The position numbers and the translations under genes were made by a program. This document shows positions 27,590 through 36,590 of a stretch of DNA of 64,000 nt, one piece after another (the stretch's first letter is position 1; the number at the start of each line of letters is the position of its first letter). Where the stretch lies: NCBI GenBank assembly GCA_046758005.1, contig JBHHZJ010000006.1, positions 1 through 64,000 on the forward strand. Reading direction: 5' to 3'. The stretch comes from JBHHZJ01 sp046758005. Lineage in GTDB: Bacteria > Pseudomonadota > Alphaproteobacteria > Kiloniellales > J153. The notes under the pieces were generated by a model. It had not been told where the DNA came from. It saw only the letters and a program-made list of their open reading frames with translations, and made no database searches.

Positions 27590-28318
27590 ATGAGAGTGCT
27601 TCTAGTCGAGGATGATCCGGCCACGGCCCAGAGCATAGAAATGATGCTCAGGTCCGAGAGCTATGTCTGCGACACCACGGACATGGGCGAGGACGGGCTC
27701 GAGATCGGCAAACTCTACGATTACGACATCATCGTTCTCGACCTCATGCTACCCGACATGGACGGCTATGAGGTCCTGCGCCGCTTGCGGGCCGCCCGAG
27801 TCAAGACCCCGATCCTCATTCTCTCGGGACTGAACGGGCTGGATGACAAGATCAAGGGCCTGGGCGTGGGCGCCGACGACTATCTGACCAAGCCGTTCGA
27901 CAAGCGGGAGCTGGTGGCGCGCATCCAGGCGATCGTCCGGCGCTCGAAGGGCCATTCCGATTCGGTCATCAAGACCGGCAAGCTGACCGTCAACCTGGAC
28001 ACCCGAACCGTCGAGGTCGATGGCCAGCCGCTGCACCTGACGGGCAAGGAATACGGCATCCTCGAGCTGCTTTCGTTGCGCAAGGGCACGACCCTGACCA
28101 AGGAGATGTTCCTGAACCATCTCTACGGCGGCATGGACGAGCCGGAGCTGAAAATCATCGACGTCTTCGTGTGCAAGCTGCGCAAGAAGCTCACGGCGGC
28201 CACCGGGGGCGAGAACTACATCGAGACCGTCTGGGGCCGGGGCTACGTCCTGCGCGACCCGACGCCGGCCCAGGACGGCGCAAAGGATCAACTCGGTCGC
28301 CAAGCGGCAGCCGGCTGA
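27590..28318 (+). CDS. ctrA: Cell-cycle response regulator CtrA
   Basis: OmpR-family master regulator, 242 residues. The receiver domain shows the MRVLLVEDDPATAQSIEMML start typical of CtrA, phospho-acceptor Asp51 (VLDLMLPDMDGYEVLRRLR) and the KPFDKRELVARI lysine loop. The winged-helix DNA-binding domain contains LHLTGKEYGILELLSLRKG, TKEMFLNHLYGGMDEPELK and CKLRKKL. The C-terminal end is Ala-rich, as in CtrA proteins degraded by ClpXP. It diverges from fliI; chpT and sciP, its phosphate donor and inhibitor, lie in the same window. Confidence 0.97.
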   Translation: MRVLLVEDDPATAQSIEMMLRSESYVCDTTDMGEDGLEIGKLYDYDIIVLDLMLPDMDGYEVLRRLRAARVKTPILILSGLNGLDDKIKGLGVGADDYLTKPFDKRELVARIQAIVRRSKGHSDSVIKTGKLTVNLDTRTVEVDGQPLHLTGKEYGILELLSLRKGTTLTKEMFLNHLYGGMDEPELKIIDVFVCKLRKKLTAATGGENYIETVWGRGYVLRDPTPAQDGAKDQLGRQAAAG

Positions 28319-28385
28319 CCGCTCGGGCATCCGGGGAACTCGACTCGGACGGGAATCCACCGGCAAGAAACGAACGGCGCGTTCC

Positions 28386-28449
28386 TAGAGCGGATCGTGA
28401 TTGATTGGAACCACTTCGCGGCTCCAATCAATCATGTGAATCCGCTCTA
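28386..28449. repeat. Palindromic intergenic repeat A
   Basis: TAGAGCGGAT and ATCCGCTCTA form the outer arms of a 64-base imperfect palindrome; inner arms GATTGATTGGA and TCCAATCAATC also pair, around ACTTCGCGG. The pattern resembles the long palindromes scattered through alphaproteobacterial genomes. It lies after ctrA. Confidence 0.75.
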
Positions 28450-28462
28450 TACATTACAGTTG

Positions 28463-28520
28463 GAGCAAATCCGGGTCGATGAATCGCCTTCGGGCAATTC
28501 TCATCGACCCGGATTTGCTC
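28463..28520. repeat. Palindromic intergenic repeat B
   Basis: A perfect 20-bp stem (28463-28482 with 28501-28520) around an 18-base loop containing CCTTCGGGC. It is only 13 bases from repeat A, giving a tandem of two unrelated palindromes between the convergent ctrA and cheR. Confidence 0.8.
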
Positions 28521-28594
28521 TAGGGCAGCGCGCCGGTGTTTCACAAATGTCGGCCGCGCGTGACGGCAAGCCGGCGCGCTTCGGGCCGCTCATT

Positions 28595-28750
28595 CCAACC
28601 ACCGTTGATATCGACCCGTTTCGCCGGGACGATTTTTGCCGCCGGACCGGTGCCAGTCGCGCCGGAGCGCGGGCCACTTCAAGCGACGAGCGATGTATCC
28701 GGCGGCGAAAGGCGCCCGGCCTTCGGTGGGGCAATATCAACGGTGGTTGG
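28595..28750. repeat. 156-base segment bounded by 17-bp inverted repeats
   Basis: CCAACCACCGTTGATAT at 28595-28611 is the exact reverse complement of 28734-28750. The 122 bases between contain no convincing gene. The right arm ends two bases before the cheR stop codon. No target duplication was evident, so a MITE-like origin is only possible. With repeats A and B this accounts for most of the 434-base ctrA-cheR gap. Confidence 0.65.
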
Positions 28751-28752
28751 TA

Positions 28753-29592
28753 TCAGCTGGCGGCCCGCGCCGCCGTGCCGGACGCCGCCAGCGTATAGAT
28801 GCCCCGCTTCCCCGGCATGAGCTGGAAGCGGTCGGTCGTGCCGAGCACGGTCTCGGCGCCGCCGAGGTACAGGAAGCCGTCGGCGGACAACAGGTTGGCG
28901 ATGTTGTCCAGGACGCGGGTCTTGGTCGGCGGGTCGAAATAGATCAGCACGTTGCGGCAGAACACGACGTCGAACCGGCCGAGCGGCGCCGGGTCGTTCA
29001 GCAGGTTGAATTCCATGAACTTGACCATCTTGCGGATGCCTTCGTCGATCTGCCAGCGATCGCCGACCTGCTTGAAGTATTTGACCAGCAGCGTGATCGG
29101 AAGGCCGCGCTGGACCTCGAACTGCGAGTAGAGCCCTTCCTTCGCCTTGTCCAGGATCTCGCGCGAGAGGTCGGTGGCCACGATCTCGACCCGCCAGCCG
29201 GCGAGCTTCGCCTCCTGCTCCTTGAGGATCATGGCGAGCGTGTACGGCTCCTGGCCCGACGAGCAGGCGGCGCTCCAGATCCGGAACGCGCGTTTCGACG
29301 CCCGGTGCTCGAGCAAGTGCGGCAGCACGACCTCGCGGAACTGTTCGAACGGTTTCTGATCGCGGAAGAAGAACGACTCGTTGGTGGTCATCGCCTCGGT
29401 GACGTCCACCAGGAGCGCGTCGTCCTTGCCGTTCCTGATTGCCTGTGCCAGCTCGTCGAAGCCCGCGAAGTTCCACTTGCGGGCCACCGGATTGAGCCGG
29501 CTCTCGAGCAGATACGCCTTTTCCTTGCTGAGCGCGAGACCGCTGCGCTCCTTCAGGATCTGCGCGATCAGTTCGAAGTCGCTTACGTTCAT
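28753..29592 (-). CDS. cheR: Chemotaxis protein methyltransferase CheR
   Basis: SAM-dependent glutamate methyltransferase of chemoreceptors, 279 residues. The N-terminal helical domain ends in SRLNPVARKWNFAGFDEL. The catalytic domain has FRIWSAACSSGQEPYTLAMI (SAM site), FDVVFCRNVLIYFD and LLSADGFLYLGGAETVLGTT. The start ATG at 29592 overlaps the cheB stop (ATGA). Last gene of the che operon; no receptor gene is in the window. Confidence 0.95.
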   Translation of the reverse strand: MNVSDFELIAQILKERSGLALSKEKAYLLESRLNPVARKWNFAGFDELAQAIRNGKDDALLVDVTEAMTTNESFFFRDQKPFEQFREVVLPHLLEHRASKRAFRIWSAACSSGQEPYTLAMILKEQEAKLAGWRVEIVATDLSREILDKAKEGLYSQFEVQRGLPITLLVKYFKQVGDRWQIDEGIRKMVKFMEFNLLNDPAPLGRFDVVFCRNVLIYFDPPTKTRVLDNIANLLSADGFLYLGGAETVLGTTDRFQLMPGKRGIYTLAASGTAARAAS

Positions 29593-30713
29593 GCCGCCGA
29601 CCTCACAGCGAGCTTGCGGACGTAGGGTGCGATCTCGGGCAGCGGCAGGACCGCCGAGCACAGGCCGGCCGTCGCGACCGCCCCCGGCATGCCCCAGACC
29701 ACGCTTGTCGCCTCATCCTGGGCGACGACCGCGCCCCCGGCGGCCGTCACCGCCTGGGACCCGTTGCGGCCGTCCGCCCCCATGCCCGTCAGAATGAGCA
29801 CCAAAAGGCGCGACCTGTAGATCGGCGCCATGCTGCGCAGCAACGGGTCGACCGCCGGCCGACAGTAGTTTTCCGGCTCGCCCTGGTGCAGCCGGATCGC
29901 GGTGCCGGTCTTGCCGCGCTCGACCAGCATATGGAAATCGCCGGGAGCGACGTAGATGCGCCCCGGAACGATGGACTCGCCGTCTTTGCCCTCATGGCAT
30001 GGAATGCCCGAGGCGCGCGTGATGTGCTCGGCGAGTAGCGCGGTGAACGTCGCCGGCATGTGCTGCGTGATAAGGATCGGCTGCGTGACGTCCCGGCCGA
30101 GGTCGCCGAGGACCTTGAACAGAGCTTGCGGTCCGCCGGTCGAGCTGCCGATCGCGATCACGTCGGGCCGCACAGCGGGGGCCGGGCGCAACCTGATGTC
30201 AGGCGCGGGCTGCCGCTCTGCGCCGGCCGGGGCGGCGCGCGGGACTGCGCCGCGCGCGACCAATCCCCGCCGCGCCGCGCCCCTGCGCCCGGAGCGGCCG
30301 GCCGCGGCCACGGCCTTGACCTTCTCGGTCAGCTCCCGCTTGAAGGCGTCGGCCGAATGCAGCTCGCTCGTCGAACTCGGCTTGGTCACGTAGTCGGCGG
30401 CGCCGTTGGCCATCGCCCGCAGACTGATCTCCGCGTTCTGGCGGGTCAGCGTCGAGGCCATGACGACCTGGACCCCGGGCCTGGCCCTGAGCAGCAGGGG
30501 CAGCGCGGTCATGCCGTCCATGACCGGCATTTCGATGTCGAGGAGGACGATCTCGATGTCCTGCCGCTCGACGGCCCGCAACGCCAGCTCCCCATTGGAT
30601 ACCGACGCGACGACCGAAATCGCGGGATCCGCCTCCAGGCAGCGCGTCAGCAGACCCCGAATCACGGCGGAGTCGTCGACGACCATCACCCGATAGGGAC
30701 CGTCTGTCGCCAT
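29589..30713 (-). CDS. cheB: Chemotaxis protein-glutamate methylesterase CheB
   Basis: The 374-residue protein has a receiver domain (VMVVDDSAVIRGLLTRCLEA, LLDIEMPVMDGMTALP) joined by an Ala/Arg/Pro-rich linker to the esterase. Catalytic residues are seen in AIGSSTGGPQAL (Ser), ILITQHMPATFT (His) and LTGMGADGRNG (Asp). It removes receptor methyl groups when phosphorylated by CheA. Located between cheY and cheR with an ATGA overlap to cheR. Confidence 0.96.
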   Translation of the reverse strand: MATDGPYRVMVVDDSAVIRGLLTRCLEADPAISVVASVSNGELALRAVERQDIEIVLLDIEMPVMDGMTALPLLLRARPGVQVVMASTLTRQNAEISLRAMANGAADYVTKPSSTSELHSADAFKRELTEKVKAVAAAGRSGRRGAARRGLVARGAVPRAAPAGAERQPAPDIRLRPAPAVRPDVIAIGSSTGGPQALFKVLGDLGRDVTQPILITQHMPATFTALLAEHITRASGIPCHEGKDGESIVPGRIYVAPGDFHMLVERGKTGTAIRLHQGEPENYCRPAVDPLLRSMAPIYRSRLLVLILTGMGADGRNGSQAVTAAGGAVVAQDEATSVVWGMPGAVATAGLCSAVLPLPEIAPYVRKLAVRSAA

Positions 30714-30741
30714 GCGCGCGCCCTCTCCGCCTCGCCGGAGC

Positions 30742-31107
30742 TCAGAGCAGGCCGACTTGGGAGAACTTCGACTCGATGATCTCGCTGTCGAAGGGCTTCA
30801 TGATGTACTCGTCGGCGCCCGCCTTTATCGCCTCCTGGATGTGCTCCATGTCGTTTTCCGTCGTGCAGAAGACGACGATGGGCTGCTCGACCCCTTCCAT
30901 GGCGCGCAGTTCGTGAAGGAACTCGATGCCGCTCTTGACCGGCATGTTCCAGTCGAGGAGGACGGCGCTCGGCATCCTCTGGCGGCAAACGTCCAGGGCC
31001 TGCTGGCCGTCCTCGGCTTCGTCGATCCCGAAGTTGAGGCCTTCCAGGATCTTGCGCGCGACCATGCGCACGACCTTTGAATCATCGACGATGAGGCAAG
31101 TCTTCAT
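30742..31107 (-). CDS. cheY: Chemotaxis response regulator CheY
   Basis: A 121-residue single receiver domain with Asp8/Asp9, phospho-acceptor Asp52 (VLLDWNMPVKSG), Thr82-83 and Lys104 (YIMKPFDSEI). Phospho-CheY acts on the flagellar switch encoded in the same window. It has no output domain. Confidence 0.95.
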   Translation of the reverse strand: MKTCLIVDDSKVVRMVARKILEGLNFGIDEAEDGQQALDVCRQRMPSAVLLDWNMPVKSGIEFLHELRAMEGVEQPIVVFCTTENDMEHIQEAIKAGADEYIMKPFDSEIIESKFSQVGLL

Positions 31108-31197
31108 TGCTGCGAACTCCGTGACGCTCGTCAGGGGATCGGCCTGCGGGCGGCCTCTCCCCTACCACTGCGTACGATACCGGCCGCGACCCGGGCA

Positions 31198-31695
31198 TCA
31201 CGACAGTGCCGCCTGGGACCGCCCGTAATCGAGCAGCCGGTTCACGTCCAGTACGACCAGCAGATGCTCGTCGAGCCGGTAGACCCCGTCCGAGAAGGCG
31301 CGGACCATGGGATCGAGGGTCGGCGGATTGCGCTCGAAGGTGCTGGACGACAGCGCGAGAACCTCGCCGACCGAGTCGACCACGAGGCTGTAAAGCTCGC
31401 CGTCGTTCTCGGCCACGATGCTCATGCTCTCGGACCCGTTCGGCCGCGGCGCCAGGCCGAGCCGCGCGCGCATGTCGATCGCGGTGACGACGCGGCCGCG
31501 CAGGTTCAACGATCCCATGATCTCGGGCGGCGCCAAGGGGATGCGCGTGATCCGATACGAGCTGAGCACGTCCTGCACCTTGAGCACCGGGATTCCGAAC
31601 AGCTGCCCGGAGATCGTGAAGGTCAAGAAATCCTCCGTCGCGTCGGAAGCAACGGCCGGGTTCAGGGCCTGGGTGGCTTCGGCCTGGCTTCTCAT
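31198..31695 (-). CDS. cheW: Chemotaxis coupling protein CheW
   Basis: Adaptor of 165 residues linking receptors to CheA. The SH3-like fold is evident in LTFTISGQLFGIPVLKVQDV, RITRIPLAPPEIMGSLNLRG and VVTAIDMRARLGL. Its ATG overlaps the cheA TGA (ATGA), a sign of coupled translation. Confidence 0.95.
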   Translation of the reverse strand: MRSQAEATQALNPAVASDATEDFLTFTISGQLFGIPVLKVQDVLSSYRITRIPLAPPEIMGSLNLRGRVVTAIDMRARLGLAPRPNGSESMSIVAENDGELYSLVVDSVGEVLALSSSTFERNPPTLDPMVRAFSDGVYRLDEHLLVVLDVNRLLDYGRSQAALS

Positions 31696-34448
31696 GCCGC
31701 ACCCCGAATGTCGGCCAAGGTCTCGTGCAGCGCGCTCAACAGCGCTTCGCGGTCGCTCTTGGCCACGTAATCCCTAAAGCCGACGGCCCGCCCGCGCGCC
31801 AGATCCTTCGGCGTGGCGAACGAGGACAAGGCGACCATCGGGACCTTGGCCCAGCGGGGGTTGTTCTTGACCGCTTCGGCGAACTCGAAGCCACTCATGC
31901 CCGGCATCTCGATGTCGGAAATGATCATTTCGAATTGCTCGCCCGCCTCGCACAGATCCAGCGCCGCGCTCGCGCTGTCCACGGAAGTTACATCGTACCC
32001 GGCCACCGCCAGCAGCGGCGACAGCAGGTTGCGGAAGAACGGGCTGTCATCGACAAGCAGGATCCGGATCGATCCGCTGTCGCCGAACGACTCCGCGGCT
32101 TCGGTGCCGAACCAGTCGTTGAAGGCCAGGGTCAAGTAGTGGGCCACGTCGACGACGTCGGTCGCCCGCTCGGCGATGATGGCGCTGCCGACGAAGCCGG
32201 TCCGCTTGGCGGTCAGTTCGATGTGCATGCGGTCCTCGACGATGTCGTCGATTTCGTCGACGACCAGTCCCATCGTCCGGTCGCGATCGGTGAAGACCAG
32301 GACCGGCTGCCGGCCCTCCTTGCCGAGCTCGCAGCCCCCTTCCATCTGCACCAGCGGCATGAGCTGGCCGCGGTACTGCACGACGTACTGGCCATTGGAC
32401 ATCTCGACCTTGGAGCGGTCGATTTCCTCCAGTCGCGCGACCAGGGCCAAGGGCACGGCCTTCGGCGCCTTGTCGACCGCGCGAAAGACCAGCATGGCCA
32501 CGGTCTCCTCGCCGCGCGTGGCGTGCCGGTCGACTGTGGCCTCGGAGCTCTCTTCGGCCAGCTCGACCTCGCCGGTCGCCGCCGCGATCCCGTTCGGGTC
32601 GAGGATCATGACCACGCTGCCGTCGCCGAGGATCGTGTTGCCGGAGAACATCTGATTTTCGCGCAGGATGCGCGCCACGGGTTTGACCACGATCTCTTCG
32701 GTGTCGAAGACCCGATCGACGATGATGCCGAAGGTGTAGCTTCCGACCTGGGTGACGACGATGAAGTTGTCGTCGCCGGCGCCCCTTTTCATCTCGATCG
32801 CGCCGACTGCCTCGGATTCCGCGCCATTGGTGTCGCCGGCGACCGGTAACGTTGCCGCCTGCAGCTTCATCAAGTCGCACAGGTTGACCAGTGGCAAAAG
32901 CCGGTTGCGCAGGCGCAGAACCGGTGTCTCGTTGATGCGCTCGATCGTGTTTTCCGAGTGGGCCGAGGCGCGCACCAGTTCGAGCACGCTGATCTGCGGA
33001 ATGGCGAAGCGCTCGCCGGCGCATTCGACGATGAGCGCCGAGACGATCGCCAGGGTCAGCGGGATCTTGATGATGAACGTGGTGCCTTGCCCTTCCACCG
33101 AGGTCAGCTCCACGGTGCCGCCGATCTTCTCGATGTTGCTGCGGACGACGTCCATGCCCACGCCGCGGCCGGAGACCGCGGTGACCTGGGCGGCGGTCGA
33201 GAAGCCGGGCTTGAAGATGAACCTCTGGATCTGCTGCTCGGTCATCGACTCGACTTCGGCCTCGGTGGCCAGGCCGTTCTCGATCGCCTTCTTCTTGACC
33301 TGCTCCACGGTCAGGCCGCGCCCATCGTCGGAGACCTCGATGATGATGTGGCCGCCCTCGTGATAGGCGTTGAGCGTGACCTTGCCGACCTCCGGTTTGC
33401 CGGCCTTGATGCGGTCCTCGGTGGTCTCCAGGCCGTGGTCGGCCGAATTGCGCACCATGTGCGTGAGCGGATCCTTGATGAGCTCCAGCACCTGACGGTC
33501 GAGCTCGGTCTCCGCGCCTTTCATGACCAGGTCGATCTTCTTGCCGAGCTCGTGCGACAGGTCGCGGACGATGCGCGGCAGCTTGGCCCAGGCGTTGCCG
33601 ATCGGCTGCATGCGCGTCTTCATCACGCCCTCCTGAAGCTCGGAGACGACGTGATTGAGCCGCTGCAGGGGCGCCGCGAATTCGCTTTCCTTGTGGCTGC
33701 GCAGGATCTGTAGGAGCTGGTTGCGGGTCAGCACCAGCTCGGAGACCATGGTCATCAGGTCTTCCAGCAAATCGACGTTGACGCGGATCGACTGGTTGGC
33801 CACCGAGGACTCTTTCTTGCCGTCCTTGGCCTTGGCGTCGGCGGCGGCCGGGCCCGCGCTCACGCCCGGCGGCGCGGCGGCTTCTGCGGCGGCCTCGCCC
33901 GGCGCTTCGCCCTGGTCCTGTGTTTCGCAATGTGCCGGCTCGGCGGCCGTGTCGGCCTCGGCGGTCTCGGTGATTTCGGCCGGTGCGGCCTCGAGCGCCG
34001 GCTCCTCGGCGGTGGCTTCGGCCGGCGCGCCCGCCTCGTCCTCGCCCGGGGCGGCTGCCTCCGCCCCGCCGCCCTCGTTGGCCAGGGCGTTCAGGCGGCC
34101 GATCAGGTCGGCATCTTCCCCCTCCGGCTCGGCCTCGGTCTCCTCGAGGGCGACCAGGAGCGACCGGATCCGGTCCAGGCATTCCAGGATCAGGGACACC
34201 GCCGCCGGCGTGACCACCAAGCCGCCTTCGCGGATCTTGCCCAGCACGTTCTCGCCCGCGTGGGCGACGGCCTCGAGACGCGGCAGACCCAGGAACCCGC
34301 AGGTCCCCTTGATGGTGTGCATGAGCCGGAAGATGTTGCTCAGCAGTTCGTGGTCGTTCGGGTTTTTTTCGAGATTGACGAGCTCGACATCCAGGACGGC
34401 CAAGCCTTCGTTGGTCTCGGTCAGAAACTCGCTTAGAAGGTCGTCCAT
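31692..34448 (-). CDS. cheA: Chemotaxis histidine kinase CheA with C-terminal receiver
   Basis: A 918-residue kinase. The HPt domain has His44 (RLMHTIKGTCGFL); an Ala/Glu-rich linker follows; then a dimerisation helix (VDLLEDLMTMVSELVLTRNQ), HATPase with MVRNSADHGLE, DDGRGL and GRGVGMDVV, and a CheW-like domain (RFAIPQISVLELV). Beyond the usual end there is a second CheW-like domain (PLALVARLEEIDRSKVEMSN; MGLVVDEIDDIVEDRMHIEL) and a receiver domain (RILLVDDSPFFRNLLSPLL; MIISDIEMPGMSGFEF). ATG at 34448 is chosen over the longer frame from 34514, because MDDLLSEFLTETNEGL is a typical HPt start. Confidence 0.95.
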   Translation of the reverse strand: MDDLLSEFLTETNEGLAVLDVELVNLEKNPNDHELLSNIFRLMHTIKGTCGFLGLPRLEAVAHAGENVLGKIREGGLVVTPAAVSLILECLDRIRSLLVALEETEAEPEGEDADLIGRLNALANEGGGAEAAAPGEDEAGAPAEATAEEPALEAAPAEITETAEADTAAEPAHCETQDQGEAPGEAAAEAAAPPGVSAGPAAADAKAKDGKKESSVANQSIRVNVDLLEDLMTMVSELVLTRNQLLQILRSHKESEFAAPLQRLNHVVSELQEGVMKTRMQPIGNAWAKLPRIVRDLSHELGKKIDLVMKGAETELDRQVLELIKDPLTHMVRNSADHGLETTEDRIKAGKPEVGKVTLNAYHEGGHIIIEVSDDGRGLTVEQVKKKAIENGLATEAEVESMTEQQIQRFIFKPGFSTAAQVTAVSGRGVGMDVVRSNIEKIGGTVELTSVEGQGTTFIIKIPLTLAIVSALIVECAGERFAIPQISVLELVRASAHSENTIERINETPVLRLRNRLLPLVNLCDLMKLQAATLPVAGDTNGAESEAVGAIEMKRGAGDDNFIVVTQVGSYTFGIIVDRVFDTEEIVVKPVARILRENQMFSGNTILGDGSVVMILDPNGIAAATGEVELAEESSEATVDRHATRGEETVAMLVFRAVDKAPKAVPLALVARLEEIDRSKVEMSNGQYVVQYRGQLMPLVQMEGGCELGKEGRQPVLVFTDRDRTMGLVVDEIDDIVEDRMHIELTAKRTGFVGSAIIAERATDVVDVAHYLTLAFNDWFGTEAAESFGDSGSIRILLVDDSPFFRNLLSPLLAVAGYDVTSVDSASAALDLCEAGEQFEMIISDIEMPGMSGFEFAEAVKNNPRWAKVPMVALSSFATPKDLARGRAVGFRDYVAKSDREALLSALHETLADIRGAA

Positions 34449-34779
34449 AACCACGAACCCACGACTGCTTGCCCCGGTCTCGGGCGCGTCTCGAGATTGG
34501 CCAAGCGGCGACAAGGCCCCCGACGCTCAGCGAAACACACTGACAAAAAGAGATTAATGACCCCTTACCCTGCCGTGCGCGGGCCCATTCTGCCCGGCCG
34601 GGCCCCGTCCCGGCGCGAGCATCCGGGATAGATTCTCCTGCGCCGGTTGTCGTACCGCGGGCGGCCCCCGGGCGCCGGTTCGGACCCCCGACGCGCCGCC
34701 CGCGAAGCGTTGCCCGGAGGCCTTGCGGCTGTTAAGCCTTGGCTGCGCCTTGCCGACGCGCGAAGCAACCTGGTTGAAC
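34449..34779. other. Divergent region between cheA and the iron permease
   Basis: 331 bases. An AT-richer stretch at about 34530-34560 (read on the minus strand TTAATCTCTTTTTGTCAG) is the likely cheA promoter area, but no clear -35/-10 pair, sigma-28 or sigma-54 site was seen. The rest is GC-rich with no recognised element. An open frame from TTG 34723 into the permease is discounted as the start. Confidence 0.5.
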
Positions 34780-36501
34780 GTGACCGAGACCGCCCGCCGC
34801 CAAGCTCCTACGGGCCCGCTGCCGATCCCGCCCGGCCGGTTCGCTACCCGGCCGGCGCGCCGAATCGGGGTGCTCACCTGGGCCGCGCTCCTCATCGCGA
34901 GCCTGTTCGCAACACCGGTCGTCAGCGTGCTCGCCAACGTGTTCGTACCCAGCCAGGGGACCTGGCAGCACCTGGCGAGCACGGTGCTGCCCAGTTACGT
35001 GGCCAACACGATCTGGCTGGCACTCGGCGTCGGCCTGGGCGTGTTGGCGATCGGCCTGAGCACGGCGTGGCTGGTGACCATGTGCCGTTTTCCTGGCCGG
35101 CGGACCTTCGAGTGGGCGCTCATCCTGCCGCTCGCCGTGCCGGCCTACGTCATGGCCTACACCTATACCGATTTCCTGCAGTTCACCGGGCCGGTGCAAT
35201 CGCTCCTTCGGGAGGTGACCGGATGGGGGCCGCACGACTACTGGTTCCCGCAGATCCGTTCGCTGGGCGGGGCGATCGTGATGCTTGCGCTGGTCCTCTA
35301 TCCCTACGTTTATCTGCTCGCCCGCGCCGCATTCCTGGAGCAGTCGGTGTGCGCCCTCGAGGTCAGCCGGACGCTGGGTTGCGGCCCCTGGGCGAGCTTT
35401 TTCCGCGTCGCTCTGCCGCTCGCCCGGCCGGCGGTCGCGGCCGGAGTGGCGCTGGCGCTCATGGAGACCATCGCCGATTTCGGGACGGTGTCGTTCTTCG
35501 GCGTGCAGACCTTCACGACCGGCATCGTGCGCGCCTGGTTCTCGCTCGGCGACCGGGTGGCGGCGGCCCAGCTCTCGGCGGTCCTTTTGGGCTTCGTCTT
35601 GGCCGTGCTGCTCCTGGAGCGATGGAGCCGCGGCCCGGCCCGCTACTACCATACCTCGGGCCGCTACCAGCACCTGCCCGACTACCGGCTCAAGGGTTGG
35701 CGGGCGGCGCTGGCCAGCGCGGCCTGTATCGTGCCGATGACGATGGGGTTCCTGCTGCCGGCCGCCATCCTGCTCCGCATGTCGATCGAGGCGGGCGATG
35801 CGCAGTTCGGCCCGCGGTTCGCGCGCCTGGCCTTCAACAGCTTCACCCTGGCCGCGGTCACGGCCGTAGCGGCGGTGCTGCTGGCCGCGATCATGGCCTA
35901 CGGCGTGCGCCTGAGCCCGAGCCGGCTGACCGTGGGCGCCAGCCGCGTGGCGGCGATGGGCTATGCGGTCCCCGGGACCGTGATCGCCGTCGGCGTGCTG
36001 ATCCCCTTCGCCCTGTTCGACAACGCGCTCGACGCCTGGATGCGCGCCCGCTTCGGCGTGTCCACGGGCCTGCTCCTGACGGGTACGATTGCGGCCCTCG
36101 TCTTCGCCTACCTGGTGCGCTTCCTGGCCGTTTCGCTGAATGCGGTCGAGGCCAGCCTGAGCAAGATCAAGCCGTCCATGGACGACGCCGCGCGCAGCCT
36201 CGGCCACGGGCCGGCCGGGACCCTGCTCCGGGTCCATGCGCCGCTCATGTGGGGCAGCCTGCTGACCGCCGCCCTCATGGTCTTCGTCGACGTGATGAAG
36301 GAGCTGCCCGCGACCCTGATCATGCGCCCGTTCAACTTCGATACCCTGGCGGTGCAGGCCTTCAACCTGGCCTCGGACGAGCGCTTGACGGAGGCTTCGA
36401 CCGCGTCGCTGGCCATCGTCGCGGTGGGGATCCTGCCGCTGTTCCTCCTCAGCCGGGCGATCGCGCGCGCCCGGCCGGGCGGTGGCGGGCAGCGGCGGTA
36501 G
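34780..36501 (+). CDS. Iron(III) ABC transporter permease, FbpB type
   Basis: A ~573-residue fused-permease inner-membrane protein with about 12 transmembrane segments. Two copies of the EAA-type loop are visible: EVSRTLGCGPWASFFRVALP (first half) and DDAARSLGHGPAGTLLRVHA (second half). FGTVSFFGVQTFTTGI and KELPATLIMRPFNFDTLAV are typical of FbpB/SfuB iron permeases. The GTG at 34780 is a guess; TTG 34723 is also in frame. It is convergent with a matching binding protein; the ATPase is not in the window. Confidence 0.88.
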   Translation: MTETARRQAPTGPLPIPPGRFATRPARRIGVLTWAALLIASLFATPVVSVLANVFVPSQGTWQHLASTVLPSYVANTIWLALGVGLGVLAIGLSTAWLVTMCRFPGRRTFEWALILPLAVPAYVMAYTYTDFLQFTGPVQSLLREVTGWGPHDYWFPQIRSLGGAIVMLALVLYPYVYLLARAAFLEQSVCALEVSRTLGCGPWASFFRVALPLARPAVAAGVALALMETIADFGTVSFFGVQTFTTGIVRAWFSLGDRVAAAQLSAVLLGFVLAVLLLERWSRGPARYYHTSGRYQHLPDYRLKGWRAALASAACIVPMTMGFLLPAAILLRMSIEAGDAQFGPRFARLAFNSFTLAAVTAVAAVLLAAIMAYGVRLSPSRLTVGASRVAAMGYAVPGTVIAVGVLIPFALFDNALDAWMRARFGVSTGLLLTGTIAALVFAYLVRFLAVSLNAVEASLSKIKPSMDDAARSLGHGPAGTLLRVHAPLMWGSLLTAALMVFVDVMKELPATLIMRPFNFDTLAVQAFNLASDERLTEASTASLAIVAVGILPLFLLSRAIARARPGGGGQRR

Positions 36502-36537
36502 GCCGGGCGCCGCCGCCCAAGGCCAACCCGGCGCGCC

Positions 36538-36581
36538 GATACCGATGGGCGCTCGGGTTACCTCGTGCGCCCATCGGTGTC
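36538..36581. terminator. Bidirectional hairpin between convergent iron-transport genes
   Basis: ACCGATGGGCGC pairs perfectly with GCGCCCATCGGT, and the stem extends to 15 pairs with one G-T wobble around a 14-base loop. It lies exactly in the 89-base gap between the permease and the binding-protein stops, suggesting a shared terminator despite lacking a T-run. Confidence 0.6.
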
Positions 36582-36590
36582 AGGCCGCGC

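Noticed and set aside
28397..28820. Short open frames across the ctrA-cheR gap
   Set aside because: They cross several palindromic repeats and have no ribosome sites or recognisable product.
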